From Companilactobacillus sp. (GTDB lineage: Bacteria > Bacillota > Bacilli > Lactobacillales > Lactobacillaceae), in the NCBI RefSeq assembly GCF_022484265.1, contig NZ_JAKVLR010000001.1, positions 2,356,001 through 2,420,000 on the forward strand: a DNA stretch of 64,000 nucleotides, written 5' to 3'. A program made the translations under genes and the position numbers. Each line of letters opens with the position of its first letter. Position 1 is the first letter of the stretch. This document shows positions 1 to 8,914 of this stretch, piece after piece. The notes below the pieces were generated by a model. The model did not search any database. It had not been told where the DNA came from and saw nothing but the letters and a program-made list of their open reading frames with translations.

Positions 1-1234
1 ACTAATGGATTTGATCACACCACTGCCATCAGTCGTTAACCATACTTTTTGGGACCTATATCAAGACAGCCCTGAAAAAGCCACTAATTACTTTTACGAT
101 CTAAGTCGCAAAAATGACTACATCAAAACACGTGCCATTGCTAAAAATATTGCCTTTGATACTAAGACTGATTTTGGCGATCTTGAGATCACTATCAATC
201 TCTCAAAGCCTGAAAAGGACCCAAAGGCAATCGCTGCTGCTAGAAATCAACCAGAAAATGGTTATCCACTTTGCCAATTATGTCTTCAAAATGAAGGTTA
301 TCTGGGACGTTTAGGCTATCCAGCACGGAGCAATCACCGTGTGATCAGAATGACCCTCGGCGGAGAAACTTGGGGCTTCCAATATTCTCCATACGCCTAC
401 TTTGGCGAACATTCGATTTTTCTCGATGAAGTTCATCGTCCAATGGTGATCAATCGTCAAACATTTACTAATTTATTAGAGATCGTCAAACAATTTCCAC
501 ATTACTTCGTTGGTAGTAACGCTGATATTCCGATTGTTGGAGGTTCAATGCTTTCTCATGAACATTATCAAGGCGGACGTCACAACTTCCCAATGATGAA
601 GGCACCAATTCAACGTTCAGTTGATCTAGGAATAGATGGTGTTGAAGCAGGAATCGTTAAGTGGCCAATGTCAACGATTCGTCTTCGTAGTAAAGATGTT
701 TCTGAATTGATCGATGCCGCAACTAAGATCCACAATACTTGGAAAGAATATTCTGATGAAGCAGTCAATGTCCGTGCATACACTGATGGCACACGCCACC
801 ACACGACGACGCCAATTGCTTATAAAGATGGCGACGACTACGTATTGGATCTAGTTTTACGTGACAACCAAACTTCAGAACAATATCCAGACGGAATTTT
901 CCATCCACACCAAGATGTTCAACATATCAAGAAGGAAAATATCGGTCTTATCGAAGTTATGGGACGTGCAATTTTGCCAGCTAGATTAAAGACTGAATTA
1001 CAAGAGGTTGAAAAATACTTGTTGAATCGTCATAATCAAATAGCAGAGATGCATCAACCATGGGCAGACGAATTGAAACAACAGTATGATTTCACAGAAG
1101 ATAATGTTGAAGAAATCGTCGATCGTGAAGTCGGCAAAGTGTTCGCAAGAGTACTTGCTGATGCTGGAGTCTTTAAATGGGACGATGCAGGTGAAAAAGC
1201 ATTTGACCGGTTTGTTAACGCGGTCAGAAATTAA
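1..1234 (+). CDS. galT: UDP-glucose--hexose-1-phosphate uridylyltransferase, class II (5' end outside window)
   Basis: Leloir pathway enzyme that exchanges UMP between UDP-glucose and galactose-1-phosphate in the cytoplasm. The frame is open to the window edge, and the 409 residues from the first visible Met at position 5 are some 80 short of the usual length of Gram-positive class II GalT, so the N-terminus lies upstream. Visible family blocks are SHEHYQGGRHNFPM in the middle and HPHQDVQHIKKENIGLIEVMG towards the C-terminus. galR follows after 50 bp in the same direction, as expected at the end of a gal operon whose galK/galE would lie to the left. No cysteine zinc site is seen, consistent with class II. 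Confidence 0.93.
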   Translation, partial: LMDLITPLPSVVNHTFWDLYQDSPEKATNYFYDLSRKNDYIKTRAIAKNIAFDTKTDFGDLEITINLSKPEKDPKAIAAARNQPENGYPLCQLCLQNEGYLGRLGYPARSNHRVIRMTLGGETWGFQYSPYAYFGEHSIFLDEVHRPMVINRQTFTNLLEIVKQFPHYFVGSNADIPIVGGSMLSHEHYQGGRHNFPMMKAPIQRSVDLGIDGVEAGIVKWPMSTIRLRSKDVSELIDAATKIHNTWKEYSDEAVNVRAYTDGTRHHTTTPIAYKDGDDYVLDLVLRDNQTSEQYPDGIFHPHQDVQHIKKENIGLIEVMGRAILPARLKTELQEVEKYLLNRHNQIAEMHQPWADELKQQYDFTEDNVEEIVDREVGKVFARVLADAGVFKWDDAGEKAFDRFVNAVRN

Positions 1235-1284
1235 TTTGATTTTTTCAAAATTATTATAGTAACAATAATTACGGGGGATTTTGC

Positions 1285-2286
1285 ATGGCGACAACATTAA
1301 AAGATATAGCACAAGAGGTTGGTGTCTCGTTGGCAACGGTCTCCCGTGTTTTGAACTACGATCAAACACTTTCAGTTAGTGATGAAACGAGACAACGGAT
1401 TTTTAAAGTAGCAGATGATCTGCAATATTCTAAGAATAAGCAGCATTCAAGCAACTCAGTTGCACGTAAAAAGTTGGCAATCGTTCAATGGTATTCTGAA
1501 TCCAAAGAACAAGATGACCTTTATTACATGTCGATCAGAATGGGAATCGAGCGTCAAGGCCAAGCTAGACAGTTTGAAGTATCACGAATTTTTCAAAATG
1601 ATACCGGCCAACTAGACGCTGACGTCGATGCTATCATTGCGATTGGTAAATTCAGTCCCGAACAAGTTGCAGGGATGAATGAATTAACTGATAAAATCGT
1701 CTTTGTCGACGATGACCAATTTCCAGCAGGATTCGACAGTGTTTTGACTGACTTTAAACTGGGAGTTGAACACGTGATCGATTATTTCTGGAATCGTGGC
1801 ATTCACGATATTGGGATGATCCATGGTATGGAAAAAACTACTGATTTAGCGGTCGAAGTCAAAGATCAACGAATGTTTGCATATCGTGAGGCAATGGAAA
1901 AACGGAAAGCCTACAACTCTAAGTGGGTCTTTCAAGGCGATTACACTAGCCAATCAGGTTTCAAGATGATGAAAGAAGCCATTGAAAAGTTAGGTGACGA
2001 CTTGCCACACGCCTTTTTCGTAGCAAACGACCCAATGGCTGCTGGAGCTTTAAAGGCTCTACAGGTAGCCAAAATCAAAGTTCCTGAACGAGTAAAAATA
2101 TATAGTTTTAATAACACATCACTAGCTAGTTTCGTTTATCCAGAATTGAGTTCAGTTAACGTTGAAACTGAGCTAATGGGAGAGACTGCTGTGAACTTGA
2201 TCGTGAGCCAATTGCAGACTGGTCGTAAGATTCCACAAAGAATCGAGATCGGTACTAGTTTGGTCGAACGAGACAGTACAAAATAG
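1285..2286 (+). CDS. galR: LacI-family transcriptional regulator, probable galactose operon repressor
   Basis: DNA-binding repressor of 333 residues. The N-terminal helix-turn-helix and hinge (residues 4-23, LKDIAQEVGVSLATVSRVLN) are typical of LacI/GalR proteins; the rest is a periplasmic-binding-protein-like effector domain, with the C-terminal VNVETELMGETAVNLI block used for dimerisation. Start ATG follows a GGGGGA site. It lies directly behind galT and ends at a strong terminator, so it is probably the last gene of the gal operon and controls it. The inducer is inferred from context only. Confidence 0.88.
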   Translation: MATTLKDIAQEVGVSLATVSRVLNYDQTLSVSDETRQRIFKVADDLQYSKNKQHSSNSVARKKLAIVQWYSESKEQDDLYYMSIRMGIERQGQARQFEVSRIFQNDTGQLDADVDAIIAIGKFSPEQVAGMNELTDKIVFVDDDQFPAGFDSVLTDFKLGVEHVIDYFWNRGIHDIGMIHGMEKTTDLAVEVKDQRMFAYREAMEKRKAYNSKWVFQGDYTSQSGFKMMKEAIEKLGDDLPHAFFVANDPMAAGALKALQVAKIKVPERVKIYSFNNTSLASFVYPELSSVNVETELMGETAVNLIVSQLQTGRKIPQRIEIGTSLVERDSTK

Positions 2287-2293
2287 ATTACGC

Positions 2294-2320
2294 AAAAAGA
2301 CGCCGATTGGCGTCTTTTTT
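2294..2320 (+). terminator. Intrinsic terminator of galT-galR
   Basis: GACGCC/GGCGTC stem with GATT loop, preceded by A5 and followed by T6; ends the gal operon. Confidence 0.9.
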
Positions 2321-2966
2321 AGTAGGTAATTTTGATATGTAATAATTCTCTAGCCAAAACTGCTGCTTGCTGTTCGTTGAAGATCGCACCTGATAAAGTA
2401 TTCGGAGCAGCATTGATGTAGTCAAATTCAGCTTCGCTGAAGTTTTGCTTCGATAAATTTGTGCCAGAGAAATCGATCTCAGTGATGTTTGCCTGTGACC
2501 AGTAGACGCTTTTTAGCTTATTTTCCATAAAATTGACGTCACTGAGATTACTTGAATCAAAACTGGCAATTTCAAAGCGGGAGTTATTCATGTTAGCCAG
2601 ATTGAGGTTGCAATTTTTGAATTCGACATTTTTAAAATAGCTGTCGTCAAATGACGTTCCCAAAAATTTGCAGTTAACGAATTGGACATTATAGCAAGTT
2701 GGACTGTAGATTTCAGTATTTGAGAAATCACAATTTTCGACGATCACATCAGTCAATTCCAATTTAGAAATTTTGCAGTCGGTAACTGAACATTTTACTA
2801 GTCGACTTTTTTCAATGATGAAATGTTCAAAGATTTTCTGACTTAATTTTTCATCAGAAATTTTGATGCGTTCGACAAATTTGTCGTCGGCATTGGGTAA
2901 TTCTGAAAAGCTTGAGGTCTGCAGGTCCTCATCGTCTATGATTGGTAGTTTAATTTTATTATTCAT
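2319..2966 (-). CDS. Pentapeptide-repeat-like protein
   Basis: Cytoplasmic protein of 215 residues that forms irregular five-residue steps (for example FSNTEIYSPTCYNVQFVNCK and DDSYFKNVEFKNCNLNLANM), the pattern of a right-handed quadrilateral beta helix. There is no signal peptide or membrane segment. An upstream GTG at 2990 would extend the frame by eight residues, but it lies inside the terminator hairpin of the preceding hydrolase gene, so the ATG at 2966 is preferred; its ribosome binding site is weak. Some pentapeptide proteins mimic DNA and protect gyrase (Qnr type), but nothing here shows that role. Confidence 0.75.
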   Translation of the reverse strand: MNNKIKLPIIDDEDLQTSSFSELPNADDKFVERIKISDEKLSQKIFEHFIIEKSRLVKCSVTDCKISKLELTDVIVENCDFSNTEIYSPTCYNVQFVNCKFLGTSFDDSYFKNVEFKNCNLNLANMNNSRFEIASFDSSNLSDVNFMENKLKSVYWSQANITEIDFSGTNLSKQNFSEAEFDYINAAPNTLSGAIFNEQQAAVLARELLHIKITY

Positions 2967-2980
2967 TAATCCATCATAAC

Positions 2981-3016
2981 AAAAAACCACCCGCTCCGAA
3001 TTCGGATTGGATGGTT
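2981..3016 (-). terminator. Terminator of the DUF915 hydrolase gene
   Basis: Imperfect hairpin reading AACCATCC...GGTGGTT on the minus strand with an AATT turn, followed by T-rich sequence; it separates the hydrolase gene from the pentapeptide gene. Confidence 0.75.
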
Positions 3017-3022
3017 GATAGA

Positions 3023-3823
3023 TTAAATTCCTAAGATATCTTGAACGATCTTAGCATATTGTGGACTTGACTCTTGGTTACCGTGAGATGCATCTTCACC
3101 AGTAATGAATAGTTGTTGGAAAGAACCAACTTTATCTTCAAAAATTTTACGTCCTGATAAAGCACTGTCTCTTGAAACAACTCCGTCGGTGGTGTCGTCA
3201 TCGCCATTTGCTCCAATAACGTTAGTTACTTGAAGGTCTTTTGGAAGTGAACCGCTACCTAAAATCAAACGATTTAGAAAAGCTGTGTTGTCAGCACCAT
3301 TGCCAGCTTGGAAGTTGTAAGGTGTTCCAATAGTTAGCAAGTGGTCAAAGTGAATTGGAAATCCAGCTTTTGAAGTATTCTTTTCTAAATAAGTAGTTGA
3401 AATAGTTCCACCATTTGATTGGGCAACTATATCGGCGTTGGTAAATTTGTTCTTATAGTTGTAAAGATTAATAGCATCGCGTAATCCATCAGCGTCTTTG
3501 GCAATTACTTCTTCCTTGTAAGCATTGTTAGGGAAAAGTACGATCACGAAAGGTCTTTGGTCGCTATTTCCAGTCCGGACATCTTGACGTAAAACTTTGC
3601 CGTTAGAATCTGCATAGAATTTTGTCAGTGGATGCTCGTTATTTGGATCCAAGATGGTCACCATCTTCTCCCATGAATCAGCGTTGTCAAATGCGCCAGG
3701 AACAAAGAAGACAGGATCATTGCTGCTAGTATTAGTTGCTGCATTGGCAGTGGAAGTCTTAACTGAAAAAATCATTAAGACGGCTGCGACTGCAACAAGG
3801 AGTGAAATTAATTTTTTCTTCAT
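3023..3823 (-). CDS. Secreted alpha/beta hydrolase, DUF915 family (putative lipase/esterase)
   Basis: A 266-residue exported hydrolase. Residues 1-29 are a signal peptide (MKKK, hydrophobic core, TANAA cleavage area). The nucleophile elbow is AQSNGG with Ser136, a degenerate GxSxG typical of the DUF915 branch; an oxyanion segment FVPGAF lies at 40-45 and a plausible catalytic His occurs in DASHG near the C-terminus. Start ATG is preceded by GGGG on the minus strand. Single-gene unit with its own terminator. The substrate is unknown; esterase or lipase activity is a family inference. Confidence 0.85.
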   Translation of the reverse strand: MKKKLISLLVAVAAVLMIFSVKTSTANAATNTSSNDPVFFVPGAFDNADSWEKMVTILDPNNEHPLTKFYADSNGKVLRQDVRTGNSDQRPFVIVLFPNNAYKEEVIAKDADGLRDAINLYNYKNKFTNADIVAQSNGGTISTTYLEKNTSKAGFPIHFDHLLTIGTPYNFQAGNGADNTAFLNRLILGSGSLPKDLQVTNVIGANGDDDTTDGVVSRDSALSGRKIFEDKVGSFQQLFITGEDASHGNQESSPQYAKIVQDILGI

Positions 3824-4137
3824 GTTGTAATCCCCGTAATTTTATAAGTATTAACATTATTAAATTATCAGTATTTCAATTAACTGTAAATAATATCTAA
3901 GCTAATTTAATTTTATTGTAATGATAACCTTAGATGTAACATGACGTATATCCTATACACCTGTTTATCCATTATGCACATTTCTTTTTATTTTTTATTT
4001 TGTTACGAGAATTACGTTGATGTTACAATAACTTATCAAATCGTTTTTAATGATAAATGAATATTGTTTTATCAAAATTCAGTGCTATGATTATTTTTGT
4101 CGATCGATACAATAATTTTTGAGGGAGGATTATATCA
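3824..4137. other. AT-rich intergenic region between divergent genes
   Basis: About 310 bp holding the upstream region of the DUF915 hydrolase gene (minus) and of the small peptide gene (plus). A TACAAT hexamer at about 4109 is a possible -10 for the peptide gene, but I see no convincing -35. No further open frame is supported. Confidence 0.5.
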
Positions 4138-4245
4138 ATGACATTTTTATCAAACATTTTTAGTTCATTTAAGACTTTTAACGGTTCAATCGTTTCAGCA
4201 TTTACTGGACTATTTTCATCACTATTCAGTGGTTTAAAACTATAA
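4138..4245 (+). CDS. 35-residue amphipathic hydrophobic peptide, function unknown
   Basis: ATG is preceded at good distance by a strong GAGGGAGG site, and the frame ends at TAA just before a strong terminator, so this is a self-contained gene. The peptide begins MTFLSNIFSSFKTFNGSIVS and continues with hydrophobic and Ser/Gly residues. It has two Lys, no acidic residue, no Cys and no signal peptide with a cleavage site. Phe/Leu/Ile residues recur every three to four positions, so an amphipathic helix is likely. I do not recognise a family. Leaderless bacteriocin, phenol-soluble-modulin-like peptide or small membrane regulator are all possible. Confidence 0.65.
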   Translation: MTFLSNIFSSFKTFNGSIVSAFTGLFSSLFSGLKL

Positions 4246-4267
4246 TCACAAATTTTTAAATTAAGAG

Positions 4268-4311
4268 CAGCACTTAACTTGCGGGATGGGCAGGCTAAGT
4301 GCTGTTTTTGT
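4268..4311 (+). terminator. Terminator of the 35-residue peptide gene
   Basis: Nine-base stem CAGCACTTA/TAAGTGCTG with a further inner GC-rich hairpin, followed by T5. Confidence 0.85.
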
Positions 4312-4402
4312 TTCTAAAGCTTTTTACGGAAATGATACATTTGGTGGCAAGTTTTGGATAAAAATATTATTATAGGGATAACCAATAAAGGAGGAACTAT
4401 AC

Positions 4403-5374
4403 ATGACAAGAGTTATCAAAAAACTCGGTCTTATTTTTGCGGCCCTATTACTAGTAGTAAGTTCATTGCCACTATTAAACGCTCAAAGCGTTAAGGCGGC
4501 AGATTCAACGGATCAGTCTGATGCAACAATTAAGATTGGTACTACACAATCACTTGCATCGCTTCCATTTTACGTTGCACAAGAAAAACAATTTTACCAA
4601 GAACACAACATCACAGTTGAATTGCAACAATTCAAATCAGCTGGTGCATTAAATGATGCAATCAAAGCTGGATCAGTGAATGCTGCGGTTACAGATTTGG
4701 TTAACTTTACAACAATTGCTAAGAACAACAAATCTTGGAAAGTAACTGGTACATTGACTGGTTATAACGGTCTAGTTGCCAACAAGAAAGACAAGAATAT
4801 TAAGAGCTTAAAGGGTAAGACAATTGCTCTTGATAAAAAAGACGGTTCAAAATTATATTTGAAGAATCTTCTTAAGAAAAATAATATGAAGCTTTCAGAT
4901 GTTAAGATCAAGAACATCGCTGAACAAGGCAAACGTACAAGCAGTTTGAAATCTAAGAAGGTTGATGCTGCAGTTGTAGCAGATCCATTTATTTCAAATG
5001 CCAAGAAGAGCGGTGCTAAAGTACTTAACAAGCAAAAAGCAAGCAATACTAATGGCGACGTTATCGCTATCAACAACGATTACGCAAGCAAGCATGTTAC
5101 TGATGTAAATAACTTATTTAACTCATATCAAGATGCTACTAAGAACTTGAATAAGCAAGGACTTACACCATCAGATTCATTGCTAGTTCAATTAGGTGCA
5201 ACTAGAAATGCTGCAGCTGACATGAACTCATTGGATATCACATTCAAGAAGGCAAGAAGAGTAACAGTTGCAAACTTTGATAAAGCAGTTAACTACTCAA
5301 AGGCTCAAAAGTTGATCAAATCAAGACAACAATTGAGTGAAGTACAACTCAAGGTTGATAAAGTTACAAAATAA
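4403..5374 (+). CDS. Extracellular substrate-binding protein, NMT1/SsuA-like (orphan)
   Basis: 323-residue exported binding protein of the NMT1/THI5/SsuA type (aliphatic sulfonate, thiamine precursor or nitrate class). Residues 1-33 form a signal peptide (KKLGLIFAALLLVVSS). The mature part starts with TIKIGTTQSLASLPFYVAQE, the usual first strand and helix of this family, and has later repeats of the same fold. There is no Cys lipobox, so signal peptidase I cleavage is expected rather than lipid anchoring, which is odd for a Gram-positive transporter component. No permease or ATPase is adjacent. RBS AAAGGAGG. The ligand cannot be told from sequence. Confidence 0.75.
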   Translation: MTRVIKKLGLIFAALLLVVSSLPLLNAQSVKAADSTDQSDATIKIGTTQSLASLPFYVAQEKQFYQEHNITVELQQFKSAGALNDAIKAGSVNAAVTDLVNFTTIAKNNKSWKVTGTLTGYNGLVANKKDKNIKSLKGKTIALDKKDGSKLYLKNLLKKNNMKLSDVKIKNIAEQGKRTSSLKSKKVDAAVVADPFISNAKKSGAKVLNKQKASNTNGDVIAINNDYASKHVTDVNNLFNSYQDATKNLNKQGLTPSDSLLVQLGATRNAAADMNSLDITFKKARRVTVANFDKAVNYSKAQKLIKSRQQLSEVQLKVDKVTK

Positions 5375-5390
5375 ATTTTTATTTCTATTT

Positions 5391-5419
5391 GGAAGCACTC
5401 AGACGGGTGCTTCTTTTTT
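5391..5419 (+). terminator. Terminator of the substrate-binding protein gene
   Basis: GAAGCAC/GTGCTTC stem followed by T6. Confidence 0.88.
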
Positions 5420-5545
5420 GTTGTTCTCACTTTCAAAAAACATAGCGTAATTTCACAGGAAGCCTCGCCAGAACGTTGTGAATCCAAAGACTTCGAAATG
5501 TGATAACCTAATGTCATAACAGATTATTAATGGAGGTAGATTTTT

Positions 5546-6406
5546 ATGACAAATGTGCCAGAAATCAACTTTAATAATGGCGAAAAAATTCCTCAAGAGG
5601 GTCTGGGAGTCTTTTTGATGAAAGACAAGGACCAATTCATGAAGGCTATCAAATGGGCTATAGATGCTGGATATCGTCATTTTGATACTGCAGCATTCTA
5701 CGGCAATGAAGAGTGGCTTGGACAAGCTCTCAAAGAGTCAGGCTTAAAGCGTGAGGACTTTTTCATTACATCCAAGGTCTGGAATAGCGACCACGGTTAC
5801 GACAAGACTAAAGCTGCTTTTGAAAAGAGTTTGAAAAAATTGGATATGGATTACTTAGATCTTTATCTAATTCACTGGCCAGCTGACCACTATATCGAAT
5901 CATGGCAAGCCATGGAAGAACTTTACAAAGCGGGAAAAATCAAATCCATCGGCGTTTCCAATTTCAAAGAACATCACTTAGAAGACTTAATGGCACATAC
6001 TGAAGTTAAACCGGTTATTGATCAAGTTGAAACGCATCCATATTTCCAACAAAAAGAATTAGTTAAATACTTGCACGACCATGAGATTGCTCATGAAGCC
6101 TGGAGTCCGATGGGTCGGGGTTCTGATGGTATCTTTGAAGATACAGTCTTGAAAAATATTGCTGCTAAGCATCATAAGACTATTGCTCAAGTGATTCTCA
6201 GATGGCATCTGCAACGTCAAACGGTTATCATTCCAAAGTCAGTCCACGAAGACCGAATTAAAGAAAATATTGATCTATATGATTTTGAGCTCACCAATGA
6301 GGAAATGGACAAAATTGCTACTTTAGACACAGGTAAAAGAATTTATCGAGACCCAGATGATACGCAATGGCTTCAAAAAACTGCAAATACACCACTACCA
6401 GAATAA
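5546..6406 (+). CDS. Aldo/keto reductase
   Basis: NADPH-dependent cytosolic oxidoreductase of 286 residues, TIM barrel. The catalytic tetrad is visible as Asp47 (GYRHFDTA), Tyr52 (FYGNEEWLG), Lys77 (ITSKVWN) and His110 (LYLIHWP). The cofactor-binding end is IIPKSVHEDRIKEN. RBS TGGAGG ahead of ATG. Monocistronic with its own terminator. The family reduces aldehydes, methylglyoxal or 2,5-diketogluconate; the substrate here is not determinable. Confidence 0.92.
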   Translation: MTNVPEINFNNGEKIPQEGLGVFLMKDKDQFMKAIKWAIDAGYRHFDTAAFYGNEEWLGQALKESGLKREDFFITSKVWNSDHGYDKTKAAFEKSLKKLDMDYLDLYLIHWPADHYIESWQAMEELYKAGKIKSIGVSNFKEHHLEDLMAHTEVKPVIDQVETHPYFQQKELVKYLHDHEIAHEAWSPMGRGSDGIFEDTVLKNIAAKHHKTIAQVILRWHLQRQTVIIPKSVHEDRIKENIDLYDFELTNEEMDKIATLDTGKRIYRDPDDTQWLQKTANTPLPE

Positions 6407-6416
6407 AATCCTTTAT

Positions 6417-6446
6417 AAAATCTTGCTTAATGCAAGATTTTTTTTT
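6417..6446 (+). terminator. Terminator of the aldo/keto reductase gene
   Basis: AAATCTTGC/GCAAGATTT stem with TTAAT loop and a T-run. Confidence 0.9.
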
Positions 6447-6686
6447 ACGTCAATATTGACGTTGTGAAAAATTTGGTTAATAATCGATTTGTAACATTTG
6501 ATAAGTAAAAAAATATCAAAATATAATAATTGATGTGTGAACTTTTAAAAAATAATTTGGTTGCAATTCCGTTTATCACTCGAAAAATAATCGCGTAGAT
6601 CAAATTATAACTAAAATTCATACGATATTTTTATTACTAGGTGAGAATCAAATTACGTTTTTAACAAGGTTGAGGGGGATGTAGTA

Positions 6687-8687
6687 TTGAATTCTAGATA
6701 TGTAAAAGGTACCAAATGGGCACTTTCTAGTGTGGCAACTTGTGCAGCAGCATTATCATTTTTGATAGTTTCAAATTCGTCATTAGCTGACACGAATGAT
6801 CAAACTAATCAAAATACGGTTCAGACAGCACAAGTACAAGCAACTACCAGTAATGAAGCAGCAACTGATGATGTTGTTGATACTGATACAACTAGTCAAA
6901 CAGAACCAGCTACAGAAAATACCACGAACACAAACGCATTGGACAACGAAAATGACGGTCAAACTCAGACTTCTGAGCAACCGGTTGCAACCGCAGCTAA
7001 CGCAGAAGTACCTAGTGGCGGGACAGTTTATGATGACTATCCAGATGTTTCAAACAATCCATTAGGAGTTGCCGCCTATTTCCATATTTTTGCCAATGAC
7101 GCAACATTGAATGCACATACAAACGGTAACTTGGCTGTTCAAAATTTGGATGGAAAAGTTAACTTTGGTACTAACATTCACGAAGAATTGCTGGATCAAG
7201 AAATTTCATATATTCAAAATATTACCAATATCGCTAGCAGTTCATTTGTTTCATCCGGAGACACCAGAACTAATAAAGTTGTCTTTGGTGAAAATGTAAA
7301 TATTGATGTCAGCAATCCAAACCGAGTAAATGTTGACGGAACTAATATCGATCATTTAACAGCCAGTGAGACCTATCAAGATAAAGATGGTCAAGTATAC
7401 ATTGACTTTGCCAAAGAATTCCAAAATTTGCGTGATAAATCAACCGAATTAGCAAATATGCCTACAAGCAATCCAACAATTACTAATTCTGATTTTGATG
7501 ACATGAACAATCGTGTGATCGATGTGTCAGATTATGTAGTTAATGAAAAAAATCAAATTATTCTAAACCTTGATCCTGAAGTTCTTAATAGCAATACTCC
7601 ACTAACTATCAAAGGATTATCAAGTTCAGAAAACGGTCCAACTATTATTATCAACGTTGATACTGCCGGTAATTCTAACTACGATGTCAACACGCCAATC
7701 AAAATCAAGTATGATGATGGATCAGATAGAAATAGTCAAGAAACAGAATACTTTGGCGATAACCATTTGCTCTGGAACTTCACTGATAGTACTGCATCAA
7801 ATAAATTAAATAACGGTACTATCAATGTAAATGCACCATTCCAAGGTAGTGTGCTAGCACCAAATTCAACGATTAACGTTGGTCAAAATCTTGATGGTAA
7901 TATTATTGCCGACAAGGTAAATGTTAACGCTGAGACGCACAGATGGGACCTTCAAGATGAGACACGTGACGAAGAAGAAAATACATTTGAAAAACCAGAT
8001 GTAACTTTGCCAAATGTTGAACTACCTACGCCAGAAGAGCCAGAACCAGAAACACCAGGCACAACCGATCCTGAAGAGCCAGAACCAGAAACTCCAGGAA
8101 CAACTGATCCTGAAGAGCCAGAACCTGAGACACCAGGAACGACTGATCCTGAAGAACCAGAACCTGAAAAGCCAGGCACAACTGACCCTGATAAACCAGG
8201 AATTACAGATCCAGAGTTGCCAGAAGTCCCTGGAACAACTGATCCTGAAGAACCAGAACCCGAAACGCCAGGAACTACAGATCCAGAATTGCCAGAAGTA
8301 CCAGGCACAACTGATCCTGAAGAACCAGAACCTGAGACACCAGGAACAACTGACCCAGAAACTCCTAATGTGGTTGATCCTGACAAACCTATTGAGGGTG
8401 AAAATCCAGGTGGACCAATGATCCCTGCAGACCCAGATCCTGATGAAACTGAATCAGAAGAAGAGGATGCCAGCTTGATCACTGATCCAGATCCTGAGGA
8501 TAATACTTCAACTAAAACTCCAGATAAATCAGCAACTACTGATAACGGATTTGTTCCAAACGTACCTTACGAAAACAAGAAGGGAACTTTGCCACAAACC
8601 GGTTCAGAAAGTTCATTGATTTTAACTGCTGTGGGAATTGCGTTAGCAGCAGGATTAGCATTTGTAATTAGACGTAAGAGAGCTTAA
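6687..8687 (+). CDS. LPXTG-anchored surface protein with choice-of-anchor-A domain and Pro-Glu repeat stalk
   Basis: Sortase-anchored cell-wall protein of 666 residues. It begins with TTG behind GAGGGGGAT. Order: signal peptide (1 to about 35), Thr/Asn/Gln-rich linker to about 115, a choice-of-anchor-A type adhesin domain (about 125-425, starting GVAAYFHIFANDATLNAHTN and ending in the typical DGNIIADKVNVNAETHRWDL block), a stalk of PEEPEPETPGTTD repeats (about 445-560), acidic linker, then LPQTG at 635-639, membrane helix and RRKRA tail. CAA domains occur in adhesins; the ligand is unknown. The repeat stalk probably spans the wall and is expected to vary in copy number between strains. Confidence 0.92.
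   Translation: MNSRYVKGTKWALSSVATCAAALSFLIVSNSSLADTNDQTNQNTVQTAQVQATTSNEAATDDVVDTDTTSQTEPATENTTNTNALDNENDGQTQTSEQPVATAANAEVPSGGTVYDDYPDVSNNPLGVAAYFHIFANDATLNAHTNGNLAVQNLDGKVNFGTNIHEELLDQEISYIQNITNIASSSFVSSGDTRTNKVVFGENVNIDVSNPNRVNVDGTNIDHLTASETYQDKDGQVYIDFAKEFQNLRDKSTELANMPTSNPTITNSDFDDMNNRVIDVSDYVVNEKNQIILNLDPEVLNSNTPLTIKGLSSSENGPTIIINVDTAGNSNYDVNTPIKIKYDDGSDRNSQETEYFGDNHLLWNFTDSTASNKLNNGTINVNAPFQGSVLAPNSTINVGQNLDGNIIADKVNVNAETHRWDLQDETRDEEENTFEKPDVTLPNVELPTPEEPEPETPGTTDPEEPEPETPGTTDPEEPEPETPGTTDPEEPEPEKPGTTDPDKPGITDPELPEVPGTTDPEEPEPETPGTTDPELPEVPGTTDPEEPEPETPGTTDPETPNVVDPDKPIEGENPGGPMIPADPDPDETESEEEDASLITDPDPEDNTSTKTPDKSATTDNGFVPNVPYENKKGTLPQTGSESSLILTAVGIALAAGLAFVIRRKRA
8025..8380 (+). repeat. 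In-frame tandem repeats coding PEEPEPETPGTTD
   Basis: Imperfect DNA repeats of about 39 bp within the LPXTG gene, with variant units such as PELPEVPGTTD. Codon-level divergence between units shows this is an old array, but it remains a candidate for length variation. Confidence 0.85.
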
Positions 8688-8696
8688 TTGTATTCT

Positions 8697-8729
8697 AAAA
8701 GCGCCATGACTCGGTCATGACGCTTTTTT
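8697..8729 (+). terminator. Terminator of the LPXTG protein gene
   Basis: AAAAGCG-CATGAC/GTCATG-CGCTTTTTT hairpin with TCG loop and T-run. Confidence 0.9.
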
Positions 8730-8778
8730 AGTGGGATTATTTTGATTAAAGAATTTTACTAGTTGCTTCTATTTTTAT

Positions 8779-8913
8779 AGTGGAAACGCGTAAGAAAGGT
8801 CCTGAGGTCGGACACACAAGTCAATCCAACACTGCGAGCGCGTGACGCGCGCCACTCCGTATTGGCTTGCCTTGTGCTCTGACCTCACCCGGACTTTCTT
8901 ACGCTCTTTTTTT
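8779..8913. repeat. Long hairpin repeat, copy 1
   Basis: Imperfect palindrome of about 130 bp starting AGTGGAAACGCGTAAGAAAG and ending CTTTCTTACGCTC plus T-run. Paired arms include GAGGTC/GACCTC and CACAAG/CTTGTG; a conserved internal loop CCAACACT/ACTCCGTATTGG closes onto a GC-rich tip. Copy 2 follows immediately with compensating base changes. Confidence 0.8.
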
Positions 8914-8914
8914 T

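Noticed and set aside
8025..8380. CRISPR-like array
   Set aside because: The regular units are in-frame codons for a Pro/Glu-rich stalk; no spacers or cas genes.
7952..8482. Gly/Ser-rich protein on the minus strand
   Set aside because: Mirror image of the PEEPEPETPGTTD repeats; shadow frame.
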